64,000 nt of DNA, from NCBI GenBank assembly GCA_022425325.1, contig JAKMFW010000100.1:91056-155055 (forward strand). The letters are read 5' to 3'. The stretch's first letter is position 1, and each line of letters begins with the position of its first letter. This DNA comes from Acidimicrobiales bacterium. GTDB lineage: Bacteria; Actinomycetota; Acidimicrobiia; Acidimicrobiales; Aldehydirespiratoraceae. Positions 59,578-64,000 of this stretch are shown here, in pieces. The position numbers and the translations under genes were made by a program. The notes below the pieces were generated by a model, which was given only the letters and a program-made list of their open reading frames with translations, searched no databases and was not told the DNA's origin.

Positions 59578-60900
59578 ATGCGTTGGACCACCGCCGAGAT
59601 CGCATCGGCTGTCGGCGGCCGCCTCGTCGGCGGCGATGTCGTCGTCGATCGCGTCACCCAGGACTCTCGCGAGATCGACCCTTCCTCCGGTTCGTGGCTC
59701 TTTGTTCCTCTTGTCGCCGAACGTGATGGCCATGACTTCGTACCGACCGCAATCGCTGCCGGTGCGGTTGCGACCTTCGCCGCGCAATCGGTCGAGGCCG
59801 CCGACGCCGTCGTGATCGAGGTGGCGTCCACCGACGACGCTCTCACTGCGCTCGGCGCCACCGCCCGAAATCGTCTCAGTGAAGCTGCCGTCATCGGGAT
59901 CACCGGATCGGTCGGCAAGACGACGACGAAAGATCTTCTCGCCGCGGTCCTCCGTCGTGACCGGACCACGCACGCGAACCTTCGCTCGTTCAACAACGAG
60001 ATCGGGGTTCCCCTGACCCTTCTCGGCGCTCCCGACGACAGTCGAGCGGTCGTGCTCGAAATGGGTGCCCGCGGTGTCGGGCACATCGCCACCCTCTGCC
60101 GGACTGCTCGGCCGACGGTCGGCATCGTCACGACCGTCGGGAAGGCGCACACCAGCGAGTTCGGCAGTGTGGAGGCCGTCGCCCTCGGCAAGGGCGAACT
60201 CGTGGAGTCGCTTCCCGTCGAGGGCTTCGCCGTGCTGAACGCCGACAATCCCTCCGTCGCGTCGATGGCCGATCGGACGGAAGCCTCGGTGGTCACCTTC
60301 GGCGCCGCTGGCGAGGTGCGGGCTGAAGCGGTCACCATCGCCGAGGATCTGATCCCGTCGTTCCGGTTGGTATCGCCCTGGGGCGCCGTCAACGTCCGGT
60401 TGGGGGTACAGGGCGACCATCTCATCCCGAACGCGCTCGCTGCGGCCTCGGCGGCGCTGCCGTTGGGCGTCTCGCTCGAACATCTCGCCGCTGGCCTCGA
60501 AGAACCCGACCGGTCACCGATGCGGATGGCGATGAAGACAGCGCCGTCCGGTGCCCGGATCATCGACGACACCTACAACGCCAATCCGCTGTCGGTTGCG
60601 GGCGCGATCGAGGCGCTCGCCGCCGTGCCGGCCGACTGCAAGGTGGCCGTGCTCGGGGTCATGGCCGAACTCGGCGAGTCGAGTCGCACCGACCACGAGC
60701 GCATGGTGGCGCTCGCCGCGGAGCATGGCATCTCGGTGGTTGCGGTCGATGCACCCGAGTACGGCAGGAGCGCGCTCCACGTGGCTGACATCGAGGAAGC
60801 GGAGGCGGCACTTGGCGCACTCGACACCGCAACGGCTGTCCTCGTGAAGGGTTCTCGGGTGGCGGCGCTCGAGCGTCTTGTTTCCAGGTTGCTCGGCTAG
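59578..60900 (+). CDS. murF: UDP-N-acetylmuramoyl-tripeptide-D-alanyl-D-alanine ligase
   Basis: 440 residues of the Mur ligase family. The ATP loop GSVGKTTTKDLLA is near residue 108, NNEIGVPLTLL follows, and DDTYNANPLSV is in the C-terminal substrate domain. It adds D-Ala-D-Ala to the UDP-MurNAc tripeptide in the cytoplasm. It stands alone, away from a mur-fts cluster, but next to ddl. Confidence 0.93.
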   Translation: MRWTTAEIASAVGGRLVGGDVVVDRVTQDSREIDPSSGSWLFVPLVAERDGHDFVPTAIAAGAVATFAAQSVEAADAVVIEVASTDDALTALGATARNRLSEAAVIGITGSVGKTTTKDLLAAVLRRDRTTHANLRSFNNEIGVPLTLLGAPDDSRAVVLEMGARGVGHIATLCRTARPTVGIVTTVGKAHTSEFGSVEAVALGKGELVESLPVEGFAVLNADNPSVASMADRTEASVVTFGAAGEVRAEAVTIAEDLIPSFRLVSPWGAVNVRLGVQGDHLIPNALAAASAALPLGVSLEHLAAGLEEPDRSPMRMAMKTAPSGARIIDDTYNANPLSVAGAIEALAAVPADCKVAVLGVMAELGESSRTDHERMVALAAEHGISVVAVDAPEYGRSALHVADIEEAEAALGALDTATAVLVKGSRVAALERLVSRLLG

Positions 60901-61217
60901 CGGGGATCGACCGGGAGATCGTCGGGCGGCAGTGGCACATTGCTGTCGAGCCAGCGCCGCAATTTCTCGGCATCACAGTCGGGGCAGAGCCAGACGACCT
61001 TCATGCCCTGGATGGAGAGTTGCGTGCCTCGGCTCTTGTCGAGGATCGCCTGGAGCGCGTCTCGGAGGTCGGTGCGTCCGCACGTGTCGCACCGGGGGGT
61101 GAGGTCGCGGGCCCAGACCGTTCCACAACTCCCGCACGTGATCTCGATCGTGCCGTCGACGTCGCAACCGTCGAGGTTCTCGTCCTCGTCACAGGTGGGG
61201 CACACGACCAGCGGCAT
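60897..61217 (-). CDS. Zinc-ribbon protein, unknown function
   Basis: 106 residues with three or four CxxC pairs: CPTC, CGSCG, CDTCG and CPDC, spaced as two zinc ribbons. The last 25 residues (EKLRRWLDSNVPLPPDDLP) are helical. The start at 61217 is supported by TACCGT seven bases upstream. Its stop overlaps that of murF by four bases. Nucleic-acid or protein binding is likely; no more can be said. Confidence 0.7.
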   Translation of the reverse strand: MPLVVCPTCDEDENLDGCDVDGTIEITCGSCGTVWARDLTPRCDTCGRTDLRDALQAILDKSRGTQLSIQGMKVVWLCPDCDAEKLRRWLDSNVPLPPDDLPVDPR

Positions 61218-61224
61218 CGCCCCG

Positions 61225-61230
61225 ACGGTA
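61225..61230 (-). promoter_or_regulatory. -10 box TACCGT, leaderless zinc-ribbon gene
   Basis: Minus-strand TACCGT with seven bases to ATG 61217. Confidence 0.5.
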
Positions 61231-61290
61231 CCGTCTGGTTCCCGGCAGCAGTGCCCTGTCGGGCGTTGCACAGCATCGCCTCGAATTGCC

Positions 61291-61296
61291 TAGGGT
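61291..61296 (+). promoter_or_regulatory. -10 box TAGGGT, leaderless amidase gene
   Basis: TAGGGT, six bases, ATG at 61303. Confidence 0.55.
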
Positions 61297-61302
61297 CCGG
61301 GC

Positions 61303-62718
61303 ATGGCTGATGTCCCAGATTTTCGATCGACCACCGTCGAAGCGCTCGCTGCTTCCGTTCGCAGCGGGGAACGCTCGGCCCGTTCGTTGACCGACGCAGC
61401 CCTCGATCGGATCGAGGTCGCAAACGTCGAGCTCAACGCCTTCGTCGCGATCGATGCCGAGGCGGCGCAGCGTCAAGCCGATGCGATCGATGAGCGACTC
61501 GCAGCGGGGGAGGACGTCGGCCCCCTCGCCGGGATTCCGATCGGCGTGAAGGACCTTGCGGACGCTGCCGGCTTCCGCACGACGCGGGGCGCCGCTCACC
61601 TCGCCGACAGTGCACCGGTGACCCACGACGCCACCGAGGTTGCCCGACTCCGGGCGGCGGGCTGTGTGGTGATCGGCAAGACCAACACGCCAGAAGCGGG
61701 CTTCGTCGGCGACACATACAACCCGACCTTCGGGTCGACCCGCAATCCGTGGAACACCGAACGTTCACCCGGCGGTTCGTCGGGAGGTACCTCGGCGGCG
61801 ATCGCGAGCGGACTCGTCCCGCTTGCGACCGGTTCGGACGGCGGTGGGTCCATCCGAATCCCGTCCACCGTCTGCGGCCTGTCGGGCTTCAAGCCGAGCC
61901 AGGGCCGCATCCCGCACGGTCCGGCACCGATGGGCGCCGCCGACCTGTCGACCGTCGGGCCGATGGCGCGCAGGATCCGCGATGTCGCACTCGCTCTCGA
62001 CGTCGTCGTCGGCCCGAGCGCCGATGACCTGCGGTCACTCCCACACCCGGGAGCATCGTTCCGGGCGGTCTGCGACGCGCCACAGGCACCGAGGCGCCTG
62101 CTCTATTGCGCGTCGACCGACGGCTCCTCCACGGTCGACGACGAGATCGCTGCCCGTACCGCCGAGGCAGTCGACACCATCCGGGCCGCCGGGGTCGAGG
62201 TCGCCGAGGTCGATGGCGTGCTGCCCGATGCCTTCTCCCCGTTCCTCCTGTTGTTCTTCGGCGGCATGGTGCCTGCGTATCGCCATCTCATGGGCACGGA
62301 CGCCTTTGATGCCGTCACTCCCGACCTGCGGCGCATCCTGCTCATGGCCGACGAACGGCTCACTCCGGACTCGATCGAGGAGGCCCGCAAGGAGGCGCAG
62401 GCCAACTCGGTGATGCTGGCCGAGGCGATGGTCGGGTTCGATGCGCTCATCACCCCGACGGTGATCGGCCACACGCCGGTGTCCCAGCGAGGCGGCGTGA
62501 TCAACGGCAACGAGGAACTCGGGTGGGTCGGGAACACCTTTGCGTTCAATGTGACCCGCCGACCGGCCGGTACCACACCGATCGGCCTCACCGCCGACGG
62601 GATGCCGCTCGGACTGCAGATCGTCGGCCACCAACTCGACGATCTGCGAACGGTCGAACTCACGGCGTGGACCGAGGACGTGTTCGGCCTTGACCTGGTC
62701 GCTCCATTTCCCGCATGA
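61303..62718 (+). CDS. Amidase-signature family amidohydrolase
   Basis: 471 residues. The Ser-cisSer-Lys triad is visible: lysine in PIGVKDLADAAG (residue about 85), the cis-serine and nucleophile in GGSSGGTSAAIASG and GSDGGGSIRIPS. A GatA role is unlikely because gatB and gatC are absent and the C-terminal part differs. Substrate unknown. The VOC gene overlaps its stop (ATGA). Confidence 0.85.
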   Translation: MADVPDFRSTTVEALAASVRSGERSARSLTDAALDRIEVANVELNAFVAIDAEAAQRQADAIDERLAAGEDVGPLAGIPIGVKDLADAAGFRTTRGAAHLADSAPVTHDATEVARLRAAGCVVIGKTNTPEAGFVGDTYNPTFGSTRNPWNTERSPGGSSGGTSAAIASGLVPLATGSDGGGSIRIPSTVCGLSGFKPSQGRIPHGPAPMGAADLSTVGPMARRIRDVALALDVVVGPSADDLRSLPHPGASFRAVCDAPQAPRRLLYCASTDGSSTVDDEIAARTAEAVDTIRAAGVEVAEVDGVLPDAFSPFLLLFFGGMVPAYRHLMGTDAFDAVTPDLRRILLMADERLTPDSIEEARKEAQANSVMLAEAMVGFDALITPTVIGHTPVSQRGGVINGNEELGWVGNTFAFNVTRRPAGTTPIGLTADGMPLGLQIVGHQLDDLRTVELTAWTEDVFGLDLVAPFPA

Positions 62719-63116
62719 CCGGTGTTCGCGTCGAGGGTCACGACCATGTCGTGGTGACGGTTGCCGACGTTGAACGCTCGCTCACCTGGTACCGCGACCT
62801 CCTCGGACTCAAGGTCGAGCGGGAAGCCGAGTGGCGGGCCGGCGAGGTGCCGTTTCCGTCGATACGTATCGACAACGGCGCCGTGATCGACCTCCTTGCC
62901 GGCGAACGCACCGGCCAGAACATCGATCACGTGGCGCTCCGGGTCGCCGACGACACCGACCTCGACGCAGTGGCGTCATCCGGTGATTTCGATGTCGTCC
63001 GCGGGCCGATCTGGGTGTGGGGCGCGAAGGGTGACGGCTGGGCGTTGTACGTACGTGATCCCGACGGCAACGTGGTCGAACTCAAGCGGTACGGCGGTGA
63101 GCCGCCGCAGCGGTGA
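62715..63116 (+). CDS. VOC-family protein
   Basis: 133 residues. GHDHVVVTVADVERSLTWYRDLLGL at the start (read as HDHVVVTV plus WYRDLLGL), NIDHVALRV in the middle and RDPDGNVVELKRYG at the end supply the usual metal-ligand positions of glyoxalase/dioxygenase folds. Translationally coupled to the amidase gene by an ATGA overlap, so the two may act on one substrate. Confidence 0.78.
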   Translation: MTGVRVEGHDHVVVTVADVERSLTWYRDLLGLKVEREAEWRAGEVPFPSIRIDNGAVIDLLAGERTGQNIDHVALRVADDTDLDAVASSGDFDVVRGPIWVWGAKGDGWALYVRDPDGNVVELKRYGGEPPQR

Positions 63117-63170
63117 TCCCGGCCGCAGGGTCGGTGCCCGGGATGTGATCCGGTATCGTTTCGGTCTCTC

Positions 63171-63247
63171 GGGCCGTTAGCTCAGTTGGCTAGAGCGCTG
63201 CCTTCACACGGCAGAGGTCACTGGTTCGAATCCAGTACGGCCCACCA
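63171..63247 (+). tRNA. tRNA-Val(CAC)
   Basis: Acceptor GGGCCGT pairs with ACGGCCC, discriminator A, anticodon arm CTGCC-TTCACAC-GGCAG with anticodon CAC, T arm CTGG-TTCGAAT-CCAG. CCA is encoded (63245-63247). TATCGT at 63154-63159 is the likely -10. Confidence 0.94.
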
Positions 63248-63262
63248 CTCCCGGAAGGCCCA

Positions 63263-63281
63263 GCCGGCGACGGTTGCCGGC
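63263..63281. terminator. Bidirectional hairpin between tRNA-Val and the esterase gene
   Basis: GCCGGC (63263-63268) pairs with GCCGGC (63276-63281). It separates the convergent tRNA and esterase genes; there is no T tract, so the terminator role is tentative. Confidence 0.4.
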
Positions 63282-63284
63282 CGG

Positions 63285-63920
63285 TCAGAGCACGGTCGAG
63301 AGCCAGGCCCGGGCGTCGATCATCATCTCGATGGTCTGGCTGTGGGCCATCTCGTAGGCGTGATGGTCAAGGTTCCAGCCCCCGGCCTGCAGTGTCGAGA
63401 TCACCTCGGCCGGTGCATCGGGCCCGATCACTGGGTCCTTGGCGCCCCACTGGAAGAGCGCAGGGCGTCCATCGCCGTCGGAGAGATCGAACTCGAAATC
63501 TGGCGCGCCGGGGAGGCTGCAGCAGATCGCCCAGACACCGGCGTAACGAGGAGCGCCTGCCTTGCCGGCGAGGGCCAACGACAAGAAGCCGCCCTGGCTG
63601 AAGCCGCCGACCACGCAGCGCTCCAAGGGCACGCCGGCCTTGTCGGCCTCGTTTGCGATGAATTCCTCGAGCATCTCGAGTGACGGAACAAAGCGCGACC
63701 AGTCGTGCTCGAAGGTCTGAACGTCGATCGTCCACCAGCCGGCGCCGTCGCCGTCGGGCATGTCGATCGGGCCACGGGGGGCGATCGCGGTGAAGCGTTC
63801 GTCGGGATCGACGAGGGGCACGTACGACGCCAGGTGATGCTGTTCGGCTGTGTAGCCGTGCATGAGAAAGAGGAGACGGTCGGCGCCGTCGCGGTCGATG
63901 CGGTACTGGGTCAGCGGCAT
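63285..63920 (-). CDS. Phospholipase/carboxylesterase family alpha/beta-hydrolase
   Basis: 211 residues. The nucleophile elbow GGFSQGGFLSLAL is near residue 107, the acid in WGAKDPVIGPDAP and the histidine in MAHSQTIE. LFLMHGYTAEQHH forms the oxyanion part. The size fits the single-domain YpfH/EstB carboxylesterases. CAGACT six bases before the ATG suggests a leaderless start. In the remaining 80 bases to the right edge I see nothing further. Confidence 0.85.
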   Translation of the reverse strand: MPLTQYRIDRDGADRLLFLMHGYTAEQHHLASYVPLVDPDERFTAIAPRGPIDMPDGDGAGWWTIDVQTFEHDWSRFVPSLEMLEEFIANEADKAGVPLERCVVGGFSQGGFLSLALAGKAGAPRYAGVWAICCSLPGAPDFEFDLSDGDGRPALFQWGAKDPVIGPDAPAEVISTLQAGGWNLDHHAYEMAHSQTIEMMIDARAWLSTVL

Positions 63921-64000
63921 GAGGGGAGTCTGGCACCTGAATCTCGGTGCCGGGGAACGCCGTGAGCTGGAGCCGCCCGCCGCACCGGTCCCCCATCGTC

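Noticed and set aside
1..64000. CRISPR arrays, insertion sequences, integrases or prophage
   Set aside because: No regular spaced repeats, transposase or integrase motifs or phage structural genes were seen on either strand.

Overview
The window is GC-rich, densely packed bacterial chromosome. It looks like an actinobacterium, most likely a marine member of the Acidimicrobiia; this assignment is inference. Supporting signs are an F420-type luciferase-like oxidoreductase, a glucosyl-3-phosphoglycerate synthase, an RsbW/SpoIIE/STAS partner-switching cluster, a proton-pumping rhodopsin, and many genes that start a few bases after a TANNNT -10 box and so are probably translated from leaderless mRNAs. 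I see no insertion sequence, integrase, prophage block, CRISPR array or rRNA.

Layout. 1-3.3 kb: stress sigma factor (cut by the left edge), two RsbW-like ATPase-fold proteins, a STAS antagonist and a PAS-SpoIIE phosphatase. 3.3-4.8 kb: a stem-loop-rich intergenic stretch and a membrane-anchored protein. 4.9-11.6 kb: alkylsulfatase, a glcFED glycolate oxidase operon and an L-lactate dehydrogenase/2-hydroxy-acid oxidase paralogue. 11.6-25.4 kb: housekeeping and metabolic genes (GpgS, YihY, acyl-CoA dehydrogenase, Lgt, ureohydrolase, class C-type serine hydrolase, nucleotide cyclase-like protein, alkyltransferase-like protein, DEAD-box helicase, adenine methylase, MetX, Fpg/Nei glycosylase). 25.4-31.4 kb: tRNA-Gly, tRNA-Cys and tRNA-Val, a His-type DegT sugar dehydratase facing a MarR regulator across a 21-bp palindrome, and a small gene under a perfect LexA (SOS) box. 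31.4-42.5 kb: AceK, two oxidoreductases, a sulfotransferase read from a probable CTG start, citrate synthase, an acyl-CoA carboxylase subunit, LysR, a candidate small RNA and GntR. 42.5-49.2 kb: a TetR-controlled operon of fatty-acyl reductase-HAD fusion, LarA-like protein and PlsC acyltransferase. 49.3-58.4 kb: the accessory core, with a lipoprotein, a rhodopsin, a 1474-residue secreted protein carrying two unrelated serine proteases, a long structured leader RNA ending in a terminator, and an orphan 697-residue protein. 58.4-64 kb: divergent ddl and murF, a zinc-ribbon protein, an amidase, tRNA-Val and an esterase.

The most unusual items are: (i) the giant protease, in which a complete trypsin domain sits inside a fibronectin type III domain downstream of a subtilisin domain; (ii) its roughly 240-nt leader, which can fold into a three-way junction, a long-range stem and an intrinsic terminator, the layout of an attenuator or riboswitch; (iii) the reductase-HAD/LarA-like/PlsC operon, which looks like an undescribed lipid route; (iv) a 66-residue protein that appears to be SOS-controlled; and (v) widespread leaderless starts, which also fix several start codons.

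Metabolic links: GlcDEF makes glyoxylate, and AceK sets the isocitrate branch between the TCA cycle and the glyoxylate bypass, with citrate synthase close by. Ddl and MurF make and use D-Ala-D-Ala. Rhodopsin would add light-driven proton motive force.
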